Shown here in pieces: positions 1 to 6,839 of a DNA stretch of 13,963 bases. The translations under genes were made by a program, and so were the position numbers. The notes under the pieces were generated by a model that did no database searches, had not been told where the DNA came from, and worked only from the letters and a program-made list of their open reading frames with translations. Origin of the DNA: Prolixibacteraceae bacterium (GTDB lineage: Bacteria > Bacteroidota > Bacteroidia > Bacteroidales > Prolixibacteraceae); NCBI GenBank assembly GCA_016788685.1, contig JAEUSS010000301.1:1-13963 (forward strand). Reading direction: 5' to 3'. Position 1 is the stretch's first letter, and each line of letters starts with the position of its first letter.

Positions 1-20
1 GCAAATAACAAGTAATAACG

Positions 21-28
21 TACATTTG
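21..28 (+). promoter_or_regulatory. Bacteroidota -7 promoter element for cdd
   Basis: The octamer TACATTTG fits the Bacteroidota -7 consensus TAnnTTTG exactly. It lies 16 bases before the cytidine deaminase start codon, so transcription would begin about 10 bases before the ATG and the leader would be very short. The matching -33 element would fall at or before the left edge of the window and cannot be judged. Confidence 0.55.
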
Positions 29-44
29 GCAAAACTGTTTAGGA

Positions 45-524
45 ATGAAAACGACAGAAATCCGAATTGTAGTACACGAGTTTGAAAATATTGGTGAGTT
101 GCCTGAAGCAGATCAGGTGCTTCTTCGGGAAGCCAGACGAGTTACCTCGATGGCTTATGCTCCTTATTCCGGATTTCATGTCGGAGCCGCTGTTTTACTC
201 GGAAATGGGACGGTGGTAACCGGGAATAACCAGGAAAATTCGGCTTATCCCTCAGGTTTGTGTGCCGAACGGGTGGCCATGTTTTATGCCAATGCCAATT
301 ACCCCGATTCAGATATAAAATCAATTGCTGTCTCGGCGGCTAAAAACGGTATTTTGGTAGGCGAGTCGGTAAAACCTTGCGGAGCCTGTCGTCAGGCACT
401 TGCTGAAGCTGAGGTGCGGTTTAATCGTCCGATCCGGATTATTCTGGACGGGAAAGATGCAATTCTGGTTTTACAGGGTGTCGAAAGTCTGCTCCCACTG
501 AGTTTTTCGAAAAAAGATCTCTAA
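45..524 (+). CDS. cdd: Cytidine deaminase
   Basis: Homotetramer-type cytidine deaminase of the pyrimidine salvage pathway, a cytosolic zinc enzyme that hydrolyses cytidine and deoxycytidine to uridine and deoxyuridine. The 159-residue protein carries both family signatures: C-A-E-R at residues 73-76, giving zinc ligand Cys73 and the proton-shuttling Glu75, and P-C-G-A-C-R-Q at 111-117, giving zinc ligands Cys112 and Cys115. The substrate-binding region N-x-E-N-S-A-Y-P-S-G before Cys73 is also intact. About 25 extra residues at the N-terminus make it longer than the roughly 130-residue minimal enzymes. The ATG follows AGGA directly and sits just behind a good -7 element. It converges on the heat-shock gene and appears to be transcribed alone. 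Confidence 0.95.
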   Translation: MKTTEIRIVVHEFENIGELPEADQVLLREARRVTSMAYAPYSGFHVGAAVLLGNGTVVTGNNQENSAYPSGLCAERVAMFYANANYPDSDIKSIAVSAAKNGILVGESVKPCGACRQALAEAEVRFNRPIRIILDGKDAILVLQGVESLLPLSFSKKDL

Positions 525-560
525 AAATAAAAAGGGATTGCACCCGAAGATGCAATCCCT
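523..560 (-). terminator. Intrinsic terminator of the small heat-shock gene
   Basis: A perfect 10-bp inverted repeat (533-542 AGGGATTGCA, 551-560 TGCAATCCCT) has an 8-base loop. Read on the minus strand it is followed by a U-rich tract (TTTTTATTTTT, 523-533), the classical form, and so ends the minus-strand heat-shock transcript. The U tract reaches into the stop codon of the convergent cdd gene. On the plus strand there is no T run after the stem, so it would be a weaker terminator for cdd. Confidence 0.85.
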
Positions 561-585
561 GAACAATGCACAATCAAATCGGAGC

Positions 586-1017
586 TTATAAAATCTCGAT
601 CTGACGAGACAGGTTTTCTTTAAATTCCTGTTTCTTGGGAAGTTCAATGGTCAGAACTCCGTTTTTGTGTGATGCTTTAATGGCGGCAATGTCAACCTCT
701 TTAGGCAGGGCAAATGAACGCTGGAAGGAAGAGTACCTGAATTCAGAACGAACGACTTTCCCTTTTTCTTTTTCTTCTTTTTTGTCTTTCTTTTCCGAAT
801 AAACCAGCAGGTATTCGTTCTTCAGGTCAATCTTAAAATCTTCTTTTTCGAGGCCGGGAGCTGCAATTTCGATTTCGAATCTTTCGCTGTTCTCGTAAAT
901 ATTTACAGCCGGAGTCGATTTCCATGCTCCTTCTTCAATGTAGTTCGGAAGTAAATTTCCGTTAAAGAATTCATCAAATAATCCCGGTAAGCTTCTGGTT
1001 TTAAATACTGGTAACAT
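586..1017 (-). CDS. Small heat-shock protein (Hsp20/alpha-crystallin family)
   Basis: ATP-independent holdase chaperone that binds unfolding proteins in the cytoplasm and passes them to DnaK/ClpB. The 143-residue length is typical. The alpha-crystallin domain runs from about residue 33 to 128 and contains the P-G-L-x-x-E-D-F motif (54-61) and the A-x-x-x-N-G-V-L core (115-122). The C-terminal I-x-I motif (I-E-I, 140-142), which links dimers into oligomers, is present. The stretch 76-87 is a charged lysine/glutamate loop. The start is fixed by an unusually good Shine-Dalgarno 9 bases upstream. I found no TAnnTTTG promoter in the upstream region, so control by a different sigma factor or regulator is possible but not shown. 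Confidence 0.95.
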   Translation of the reverse strand: MLPVFKTRSLPGLFDEFFNGNLLPNYIEEGAWKSTPAVNIYENSERFEIEIAAPGLEKEDFKIDLKNEYLLVYSEKKDKKEEKEKGKVVRSEFRYSSFQRSFALPKEVDIAAIKASHKNGVLTIELPKKQEFKENLSRQIEIL

Positions 1018-1026
1018 AGTTTAATT

Positions 1027-1031
1027 CCTCC
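1027..1031 (-). promoter_or_regulatory. Strong Shine-Dalgarno of the heat-shock gene
   Basis: On the minus strand GGAGG lies 9 bases before the ATG. Canonical Shine-Dalgarno sequences are uncommon in Bacteroidota, and most genes here lack one, so this suggests high translation of the chaperone. Confidence 0.7.
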
Positions 1032-1263
1032 ATTTTTTAGTTATACATTATTGTCTGTTAATTGTTTTCAGGAAGCTATATTTCAAATCGGATACCAAGT
1101 GTTATTCTTTTGATATTGAGTGACATAAAGTCATTTTTAATGCCAGAATTTCTGATTGGTTTACTGGTTGAATGACATTTTTTCAGTTGGGCCCGGATTG
1201 GAGGTGATTCAGGAAGATATCAACGCAAATAAAAAGACTAAAAACACTTTTTCTTCTGAAAAA

Positions 1264-1296
1264 TTTGGATTCGAGCTGCGAAATGCCTTACATTTG
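1264..1296 (+). promoter_or_regulatory. Promoter of the riboswitch-receptor transcript
   Basis: TTTG at 1264-1267 and TACATTTG at 1289-1296 match the Bacteroidota -33 (TTTG) and -7 (TAnnTTTG) elements with a 21-base gap, which is in the usual range. Transcription would start around 1301-1305, just ahead of the first base of the TPP aptamer at about 1311. The placement and the riboswitch support each other. Confidence 0.75.
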
Positions 1297-1310
1297 CCCC
1301 CGACAATTTA

Positions 1311-1406
1311 CGCAATGGGGTGCCTTCCTGACGAAAGTCGGGGTAATTACAGGCTGAGATCACACCCACCGAACCTGATACGGGTAATGCCGGCGAAGGG
1401 ATGGCG
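1311..1406 (+). ncRNA. TPP (thiamine pyrophosphate) riboswitch aptamer
   Basis: This is a THI-box aptamer, which binds thiamine pyrophosphate and usually lowers expression of the downstream gene. Conserved blocks appear in order: GGGGTGCC (1317-1324), GGCTGAGAT (1352-1360), ACCC (1364-1367, pairing with the GGGT at 1318-1321 as P2), ACCTGAT (1373-1379), and GGGTAATGCC (1382-1391) followed by GGCGAAGGGA. P1 can form from 1311-1316 with 1401-1406 with one mismatch. P3 starts with GCCT/AGGC, and an extra P3 arm (CCTGAC 1327-1332 with GTCGGG 1337-1342) is capped by a GAAA tetraloop. The downstream gene encodes a TonB-dependent receptor, a known type of TPP-riboswitch target in Bacteroidota. Confidence 0.93.
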
Positions 1407-1419
1407 AAAGGGAATTACT

Positions 1420-1444
1420 TGCCTCATTGGTTATTTATTAACCA
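1420..1444 (+). promoter_or_regulatory. Possible expression platform of the TPP riboswitch
   Basis: Bases 1422-1429 (CCTCATTG) can pair with aptamer bases 1313-1320 (CAATGGGG) over 8 pairs, one of them G-U. That would destroy P1 and P2, so this segment could act as the switching strand. Overlapping it, 1428-1433 and 1439-1444 form a 6-bp hairpin (TGGTTA/TAACCA) ending 14 bases before the receptor ATG. There is no U tract, so control would be of translation rather than termination. The pairing is seen in the sequence; the role is inferred. Confidence 0.4.
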
Positions 1445-1458
1445 TTTAAAAATCAGGA

Positions 1459-3903
1459 ATGAAACGGATTTTTTTGACATTGCTTCTGCAATGTGCAGTG
1501 TATTTGGCATTTGCCCAGTTTACACTGAAAGGAACAGTGAAAAACGACACCGGCGAGCGGCTGATCGGAGCTAATCTGGCGATCTCGGACAGTTTCAGCG
1601 GGACAACGACCGATGTGAACGGTGTATTTCAGTTTAAAAACCTGAAAGCCGGAAACTACCAATTGACGATTTCTTATCTGGGTTACGAAAAACAAACGAG
1701 AGAAGTCAGGTTAACAGGCGACCAAACGCTTGATGTAGTGCTGAAGCAGGATTTTATTCTGGCCGAGGAAGTGCTGGTTTCTGCCAGCAGGGTAAAGGAA
1801 AAAACTCCGGTAGCCTTTGTTACGGTTGAGAAATCGGAGATAAAAGACCGGAATATGGGGCAGGATATTCCGTATTTGCTTGGGTTGACACCCTCTTTTG
1901 TCGCGACTTCCGATGCCGGAACCGGGGTGGGCTACACGAACTTCAGGATTCGCGGGACAGACCTAAACCGCATCAATGTAACCATCAACGGTATTCCGAT
2001 GAACGATGCCGAGTCGCACGGAACCTGGTGGGTAGATATTCCCGATCTGGCCTCGTCAACCGACAATATTCAGGTGCAACGCGGCGTGGGAACTTCGACT
2101 AACGGCGCGGCGGCTTTTGGCGCCACCATAGACCTTCAGACCTCAACGCTTAACCGCGAAGCTTCGGCTGAATACAGTACTTCTGCCGGTTCGTTCGGAA
2201 CGATGAAACATTCGGTTGGTGTCAGTACCGGCTTGATCAAAGAGAAATTTGCGTTTGATGCCCGGCTGTCAAAAGTCAGTTCTGATGGTTTTATCGATCG
2301 CGCTTCAGCTGATTTGAAATCGTTTTTTGTTTCCGGAGGATATTTTACCTCGAATACAATTCTGAAACTCAATGTTTTTTCGGGATTACAGGATACCTAT
2401 CAGGCTTGGAACGGTGTGCCTTCGGTTCGGCTGAATAACGATCTGGCCGGGATGCAGCGTTATGCCGACCATTGGCTGTATTCGCAGAAACAGGTCGATG
2501 AGATGATTGCTTCCGACAGTCGGACCTATAATTTATATACCTATGAAAATGAGATTGATCATTATCAGCAGGATCATTTTCAATTGCTGTTTTCGCACAA
2601 GATCAATCAGGCGTTTGATCTGAATGTTAACTTATTTTACACTCCGGGCAAGGGGTATTATGAGCAATATAAATACGATCAGAAGCTGAAGAATTACCTG
2701 GTTACACCCCCCGTATTTGGTGTGGATACCATCAAAAAGTCTGATTTGATCCGGAGAAAATGGCTGGACAATGACTTTTACGGTATGACTTTTTCGGCAA
2801 ACCATAAAGAGGAAACCCGCGAATTTACTTTTGGTGGCGGGTACAATGTGTACGATGGAGATCACTTCGGAAAGGTGATCTGGATGCGTAACGCCGGAAG
2901 TACGGAAATGAACCACGAATGGTATCGCGGAACCGGCCTGAAAAAGGATTTTAATGTGTACGCCAAGTATAATTATGAACTGGCCGAGGACCTGAACCTG
3001 TTTGCAGATTTGCAGTACCGTACGATCAACTACACCATTGACGGAACGGATGACGATTTGCGTAGTCTGAAACAGTCGCACAAGTTCGAGTTTTTTAACC
3101 CGAAAGTGGGCATTTATTACCAGTTGAACGGGACACAAAACCTGTATGCCAATTTTGCCCGTGCCAACCGAGAACCCAATCGTGACAATTATGTGGATGC
3201 CGATCCGGAAGGAAAACAACCAACCTATGAAACACTGAACGACTTTGAACTGGGCTACAAATACAACTCCGGACGGCTGGCTTTGGGCGTGAACGCCTAT
3301 TACATGATGTATCAGAACCAGTTAATTCTGACCGGTGAGATCAACGATGTTGGTGCGCCCATCATGGTGAATGTGGACGATAGTTACCGTGCCGGACTGG
3401 AGCTGATGGCCGGAATGAAACTGACCGAGAAACTGAAATGGGACGTCAACCTGACACTCAGCAAAAATAAAATCAAAGATTTCACTGATTATGTGGACGA
3501 CTGGGACAATGGCGGACAAATTGCCACCAACTTGGGTACTACCGACCTGGCCTTTTCGCCTGAAATGATTGCCAACAGCCAACTCAGCTGGATGGCAGCC
3601 AAAGGACTAAACGTGAGCCTGCAGTCGTATTCGGTGAGCAAACAATACATCGATAACACTTCGAGTGAACTGCGCAAACTGGATGGCTATTTGCTGAATA
3701 ACCTGAAGTTTACTTATCATGTTTCGCAGAAATTCGCCAAAGACTTTAATCTGCACCTGATGGTGAATAACCTATTCGATACCGAGTATGAAAACAATGC
3801 GTGGGTATATTCATACGTAACCGGCGGAGAGCGCTTTGCGATGGATGGTTATTTCCCTCAAGCCGGAATTAATTTCCTGCTCGGGCTGGATATCAAATTC
3901 TGA
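1459..3903 (+). CDS. TonB-dependent outer-membrane receptor, probable thiamine/thiamine-precursor importer
   Basis: An outer-membrane beta-barrel that imports a ligand using energy from TonB-ExbBD. A signal peptide (residues 1-19, cleavage before Gln20) is followed by a carboxypeptidase-regulatory-like domain (about 22-97) common in Bacteroidota receptors. A possible TonB-contact segment E-E-V-L-V-S-A-S-R (103-111) comes next, then the plug (about 112-225) with the motifs R-I-R-G-T and I-P-M-N-D-A-E-S-H-G-T-W-W. The rest is the barrel, ending in phenylalanine as outer-membrane proteins do. At 814 residues it is full length. The substrate is inferred from the TPP riboswitch directly upstream, as for the predicted thiamine receptors (OMR1) of Bacteroides. 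No PnuT-type permease, thiamine kinase or SusD partner is next to it. A siderophore or vitamin B12 role is less likely because of the riboswitch. Confidence 0.9.
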   Translation: MKRIFLTLLLQCAVYLAFAQFTLKGTVKNDTGERLIGANLAISDSFSGTTTDVNGVFQFKNLKAGNYQLTISYLGYEKQTREVRLTGDQTLDVVLKQDFILAEEVLVSASRVKEKTPVAFVTVEKSEIKDRNMGQDIPYLLGLTPSFVATSDAGTGVGYTNFRIRGTDLNRINVTINGIPMNDAESHGTWWVDIPDLASSTDNIQVQRGVGTSTNGAAAFGATIDLQTSTLNREASAEYSTSAGSFGTMKHSVGVSTGLIKEKFAFDARLSKVSSDGFIDRASADLKSFFVSGGYFTSNTILKLNVFSGLQDTYQAWNGVPSVRLNNDLAGMQRYADHWLYSQKQVDEMIASDSRTYNLYTYENEIDHYQQDHFQLLFSHKINQAFDLNVNLFYTPGKGYYEQYKYDQKLKNYLVTPPVFGVDTIKKSDLIRRKWLDNDFYGMTFSANHKEETREFTFGGGYNVYDGDHFGKVIWMRNAGSTEMNHEWYRGTGLKKDFNVYAKYNYELAEDLNLFADLQYRTINYTIDGTDDDLRSLKQSHKFEFFNPKVGIYYQLNGTQNLYANFARANREPNRDNYVDADPEGKQPTYETLNDFELGYKYNSGRLALGVNAYYMMYQNQLILTGEINDVGAPIMVNVDDSYRAGLELMAGMKLTEKLKWDVNLTLSKNKIKDFTDYVDDWDNGGQIATNLGTTDLAFSPEMIANSQLSWMAAKGLNVSLQSYSVSKQYIDNTSSELRKLDGYLLNNLKFTYHVSQKFAKDFNLHLMVNNLFDTEYENNAWVYSYVTGGERFAMDGYFPQAGINFLLGLDIKF

Positions 3904-3928
3904 GAATAGCGGTCCGTCAGCTGAAGCA

Positions 3929-3989
3929 GACGGCAAAGGATATTTGCTTTCCGCAAGGAAGTGCGATATCCTTTGCCGTCATATTTTTT
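3929..3989 (+). terminator. Intrinsic terminator of the receptor gene
   Basis: A perfect 15-bp inverted repeat (3929-3943 GACGGCAAAGGATAT, 3966-3980) is followed by ATATTTTTT. Inside the 22-base loop a smaller hairpin (TTTCC/GGAAG) is capped by a GCAA tetraloop. On the minus strand there is no U tract, but the stem sits 35 bases past the xseB stop and may help end that transcript too. Confidence 0.9.
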
Positions 3990-4014
3990 ATGTGACGGAG
4001 TGAATAACACTGAT

Positions 4015-4215
4015 CTATTGATTCATGTCTTTCAGTATCTTCTCAACTTCTGCTTCGGTTTTGTGAAGTTTATCTTTGCAGATGGTAATCAGCGCCGAAA
4101 CGCGGTTCACCTGTTCGGCCAGTTCGTCCACGTCGAGCTCTTCGTTTTCAATCTTTTCCAGAATCTCTTCGATTTCGGTAATTGCTTCTTTGTAGGTTGT
4201 TTTTTTCGTTGCCAT
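4015..4215 (-). CDS. xseB: Exodeoxyribonuclease VII small subunit
   Basis: XseB binds XseA, several copies per large subunit, to form exonuclease VII, which degrades single-stranded DNA from both ends into oligonucleotides and acts in repair and recombination. The 66-residue length is typical. The sequence is an all-helical, glutamate-rich two-helix protein with the family pattern Y-K-E-A-I-T-E-I-E-x-I-L-E-K-I-E (8-23) and the L-D-V-D-E-L segment (27-32). It follows xseA on the same strand after a 75-base gap that holds a palindromic repeat. Confidence 0.93.
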   Translation of the reverse strand: MATKKTTYKEAITEIEEILEKIENEELDVDELAEQVNRVSALITICKDKLHKTEAEVEKILKDMNQ

Positions 4216-4225
4216 ATAATTTTAG

Positions 4226-4253
4226 TTAGAGACGCACGATCGTGCATCTGTAC
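4226..4253. repeat. Intergenic palindromic repeat between xseA and xseB
   Basis: The core GCACGATCGTGC (4234-4245) is a perfect 12-bp palindrome, and further symmetric bases extend it to a 28-base imperfect inverted repeat. From memory it resembles a short palindrome scattered between genes in some Bacteroidota and other genomes (arms AGAGACGCACGA / TCGTGCGTCTCT), with three differences from that form; this recollection was not checked against any database. In the transcript it would fold into a stable hairpin between the two cistrons. Confidence 0.6.
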
Positions 4254-4290
4254 ATGATTAAATCAGATTAGTCACCTTGCGATGAATAGT

Positions 4291-5745
4291 TTACTGATTG
4301 CTAAGTTTTTTACTCTCCACCGTACTTTCCACCGTTCCGTCACTCAGCCGGGTTTCGAGCAGATCGCCTTCTTTGACTGAACGTACCGATTTGACAATTC
4401 GCCCGTTTATCAGGATTAACGAATAACCGCGCTTCAGGATATTTTGCGGATCGACCAGCCGGAGTTTTTCCTGAACAGAGCTGAGGTTTTTCTTTTCCGC
4501 CCGAATGGTTTCGAGGCTCCTGATTTTTACCAGGTACTGATACTGATTCAGGGTGGTTTTGCTCCTCAGCATCTGTTGCCGGAAGCTGAATTGAAGTTTG
4601 TTCGCTGATTGATCGAGTAAATGGTTTTGCCGGGTAACAAACCGGCTGGTCATGTTTTTGGCTCCGGCCATCAGTTGTTTTAAATCCGATTGTTGCCCTT
4701 TCAGGAAGGCCTCCGAATGATTGGCCAGTTGAATGCGCGCAATGTTCAGGCGGTTCCGCTGTGCCACAATCATCTGGTTAACCAGGTCGTTCAGTTGATC
4801 GGCCGCGTTGTTCAGGCGGTTTTTATTGTTGTCGAGCTGGTCGGTAACCAGTTCGGTGAAATGCATTTCCAGTTCCTTCAGTTCCTGCGCGAAACGCAGT
4901 GCTCCCGCCACCACGAATTCGGCCACTGCGGTGGGGGTTTTCAGGCGGGTGTGCGCCACCAGGTCGACCACCGTATCGTCTTTATCGTGGCCAATGCCGG
5001 TGATTACCGGAAGCGGAAACTGCGCCACGTGAAAAGCCAGTTCGTACTGATCGAAACAGGCCAGGTCGAGTTGGGCGCCACCGCCGCGGATAATCGCTAC
5101 GGCATCAAACAGTTGTTCGTAGCCGTAGATGCATTCCAGCGCATCCATAATGCTGCGCGGGGCTTCGCTTCCCTGCATCACCGCCGGGAATAGTTTGGTG
5201 TAAAACACAAACTGGTGCGGGTTATTGTGCAGCTGGTCCAGAAAATCCTGCAAGCCGGCAGCTGTTGGCGACGAAATGACCGCAATGCGTTGCGGAACCA
5301 GCGGTAATTCCAGTTCCTTGTTCATATCAAATACTCCGTCTTCCTGAAGTTTGCGGATGATTTCCCGGCGCTGACGAGCCAGATCGCCCAACGTATACAC
5401 CGGATCGATGTCGCGGATATTCAGGCTGAACCCGTACACTTCGTGGTATTCCACCTTAGCCTGCAGTAAGATTTTCAGGCCTTCGGTAAAAAGTTGCCCC
5501 GTAGTGGTTTCGAAATAAGGCTTGAGCATCCGGAACGTGTACGACCAGATGGTTGCGCGGCAGCGGGCAAGCACGGTGTCGGTTCCCTGTTCGGTTTCAA
5601 CCAAATCGAGGTAACAATGGCCGCTGCGGTTGACGGTCATTTCGCTGATTTCGGCAATTACCCACACGGGTTGGGTAAACGTGTTTTCCAGACTGCCTTT
5701 TACCTGCCGCTGTAGTTCTGAAAGTGTAAGTTGCTTCTCGCTCAT
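4291..5745 (-). CDS. xseA: Exodeoxyribonuclease VII large subunit
   Basis: Catalytic subunit of exonuclease VII, a metal-dependent single-strand-specific nuclease in the cytoplasm. The 484-residue protein has an N-terminal OB-fold that binds single-stranded DNA (about 5-105) and a central nuclease domain with S-S-P-T-A-A-G (158-164), R-G-G-G-A (220-224) and G-I-G-H-D-K-D (250-256). A long coiled coil (about 285-430) provides the XseB-binding arm, and a C-terminal segment contains D-P-x-x-I-L-K-R-G-Y-S (432-442). It is slightly longer than the E. coli protein (about 456 residues). It lies 62 bases after the YwqK-type gene and 75 before xseB on the same strand. TAACTTTA about 11 bases before the ATG is only a partial match to a -7 box, so co-transcription with the gene upstream is plausible. 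Confidence 0.95.
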   Translation of the reverse strand: MSEKQLTLSELQRQVKGSLENTFTQPVWVIAEISEMTVNRSGHCYLDLVETEQGTDTVLARCRATIWSYTFRMLKPYFETTTGQLFTEGLKILLQAKVEYHEVYGFSLNIRDIDPVYTLGDLARQRREIIRKLQEDGVFDMNKELELPLVPQRIAVISSPTAAGLQDFLDQLHNNPHQFVFYTKLFPAVMQGSEAPRSIMDALECIYGYEQLFDAVAIIRGGGAQLDLACFDQYELAFHVAQFPLPVITGIGHDKDDTVVDLVAHTRLKTPTAVAEFVVAGALRFAQELKELEMHFTELVTDQLDNNKNRLNNAADQLNDLVNQMIVAQRNRLNIARIQLANHSEAFLKGQQSDLKQLMAGAKNMTSRFVTRQNHLLDQSANKLQFSFRQQMLRSKTTLNQYQYLVKIRSLETIRAEKKNLSSVQEKLRLVDPQNILKRGYSLILINGRIVKSVRSVKEGDLLETRLSDGTVESTVESKKLSNQ

Positions 5746-5807
5746 TGAAAAAGGTTAAAGTTACAGGTTTCTTCGGGTTGGATTTCTGAGCAGATGGGAC
5801 AATCCTT

Positions 5808-6608
5808 TCAGCGGATTTGCATCAGGCGCATGTATTCTTCAGGATTTTGCATGAATTTTTCGGGGTCCGGAATCTGATCCTTCCGGTTTTGGAATGACTT
5901 CGTTTTTTCGGCATCGATGCTGTCCTGAACTTCCGGATTCAGCAAGTTGCCCAGTTCGAATTTCAGGGTATATAAAAGCCGTCCGGTTTCGTCGAAGTAT
6001 TGCCAGTCTTTGTCGCGCAGGTCGTTGGTGTAAAACGCATCGAGTTCCTGCGCTCCGTTGGGGAAGCTGGTTTTAAACACGCCGTTTCGTTTCCCTTCGG
6101 CATATCTGCATTCCAGGTAAGGTTTCCCGTCCTGAAAGTACGAACGGTAAATTCCGTGCAGCTGGCCGTTCAGCCACTCGGCTTCTTCGAGCAGTTCGCC
6201 GGTTGGGTAGAATCGTTTGCTTGTTCCTGATTTTTGTCCGTCAATGTAGGTTTCCGTTGACATCACTTTCCCGTCGGACAAGTAGTTCCATAGCCCGGTT
6301 TTCTTTTGTCCGGTGTATTTTCCTTCGGCGATTAAATTCCCTCGTTCGTCGAACAATTGGGCCTCCGAAGTTTCGCTTCCTTCGGTAAAAACCAGCACGG
6401 CTTTCATTTTTCCGTTCGGGTGAAAGCGTTTCATTTCACCTACGGGCTGGTCGTTTTTGAAAGTAGCCTGATAGAGCACCCGCCCTTCGGCATCTTTTTT
6501 AGTCCAGTAGCCTTGTTTCCGGCCCAGGGCATCCGTTTGGTTCAGAGCCTGCTGCGCCCAAACAGTTCCCGGAATCAGGAGGAATAAAACAATGATCAGT
6601 TCACGCAT
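5808..6608 (-). CDS. Secreted YwqK/MORN-type repeat protein
   Basis: An exported protein of unknown function built from YwqK/MORN-like repeats. The start at 6608 gives 266 residues with a clear signal peptide (1-18, cut before Gln19-Gln20). A GTG at 6632 would add eight residues before the signal peptide and is less likely. From about residue 28 to 225 there are roughly eight repeats of 20-25 residues with the pattern Y-x-x-G-x-x-x-G-x-W/x-x-Y/F-x-x-x-G, for example G-L-W-N-Y-L-S-D-G-K and G-I-Y-R-S-Y-F-Q-D-G-K-P. Such repeats form a long beta-meander. The C-terminal 40 residues are charged and outside the repeats. 'Antitoxin YwqK family' is a common database label for this repeat, but no toxin gene is nearby and I do not claim that role. 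It is the first gene of a possible unit with xseA and xseB. Confidence 0.8.
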   Translation of the reverse strand: MRELIIVLFLLIPGTVWAQQALNQTDALGRKQGYWTKKDAEGRVLYQATFKNDQPVGEMKRFHPNGKMKAVLVFTEGSETSEAQLFDERGNLIAEGKYTGQKKTGLWNYLSDGKVMSTETYIDGQKSGTSKRFYPTGELLEEAEWLNGQLHGIYRSYFQDGKPYLECRYAEGKRNGVFKTSFPNGAQELDAFYTNDLRDKDWQYFDETGRLLYTLKFELGNLLNPEVQDSIDAEKTKSFQNRKDQIPDPEKFMQNPEEYMRLMQIR

Positions 6609-6781
6609 AGGGTTACCAGTTTTACAAGGCACTAAGGTACTGATTTTATTTGGCGGAAACGGAATCCGAAGTTTTGTGCCCGGGAAAAATCTGCTTCGGG
6701 ACGGGCGGGAGTGATTGTCATTTGATTGTGAGACTGTAAATTACCCGGTCTGTCGCCGATAAAAAAGACCCGCCGAAAATG

Positions 6782-6823
6782 AACTGCACCCTAAATGTTG
6801 CATCGAACTTTTAGGGTGCAGTT
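6782..6823 (-). terminator. Hairpin after the sigma/anti-sigma/Spy operon
   Basis: A perfect 14-bp inverted repeat (6782-6795 AACTGCACCCTAAA, 6810-6823) has a 14-base loop and lies 16 bases past the stop of the Spy-like gene. On the minus strand it is followed by only a short U run (CATTTT), with a stronger TTTTTT some 15 bases further on. It is probably the terminator of this operon; transcript protection against 3' decay is an alternative role. Confidence 0.6.
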
Positions 6824-6839
6824 TAAATTCCGGCTTTTT

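Noticed and set aside
1156..1449. 97-codon open frame upstream of the receptor
   Set aside because: It runs through the promoter and the whole TPP riboswitch, has no recognisable protein features, and is explained by the RNA structure.
2632..3219. 195-codon open frame antisense to the TonB receptor
   Set aside because: It is covered by the receptor barrel; its hydrophobic look comes from the complement of the beta-strand codons.
3914..3933. CCGTC/GACGG pair that could compete with the 5' arm of the receptor terminator
   Set aside because: The geometry resembles an antiterminator, but it lies after the stop codon and forms only 5 pairs against 15 in the terminator, so chance is the simpler explanation.
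5808..6608. Toxin-antitoxin module based on the YwqK-type protein
   Set aside because: The protein has a signal peptide, and its neighbours are exonuclease VII genes; no toxin candidate lies beside it.
6609..6632. GTG start at 6632 for the YwqK-type gene
   Set aside because: It would put eight polar residues ahead of the signal peptide; the ATG at 6608 gives a normal one.
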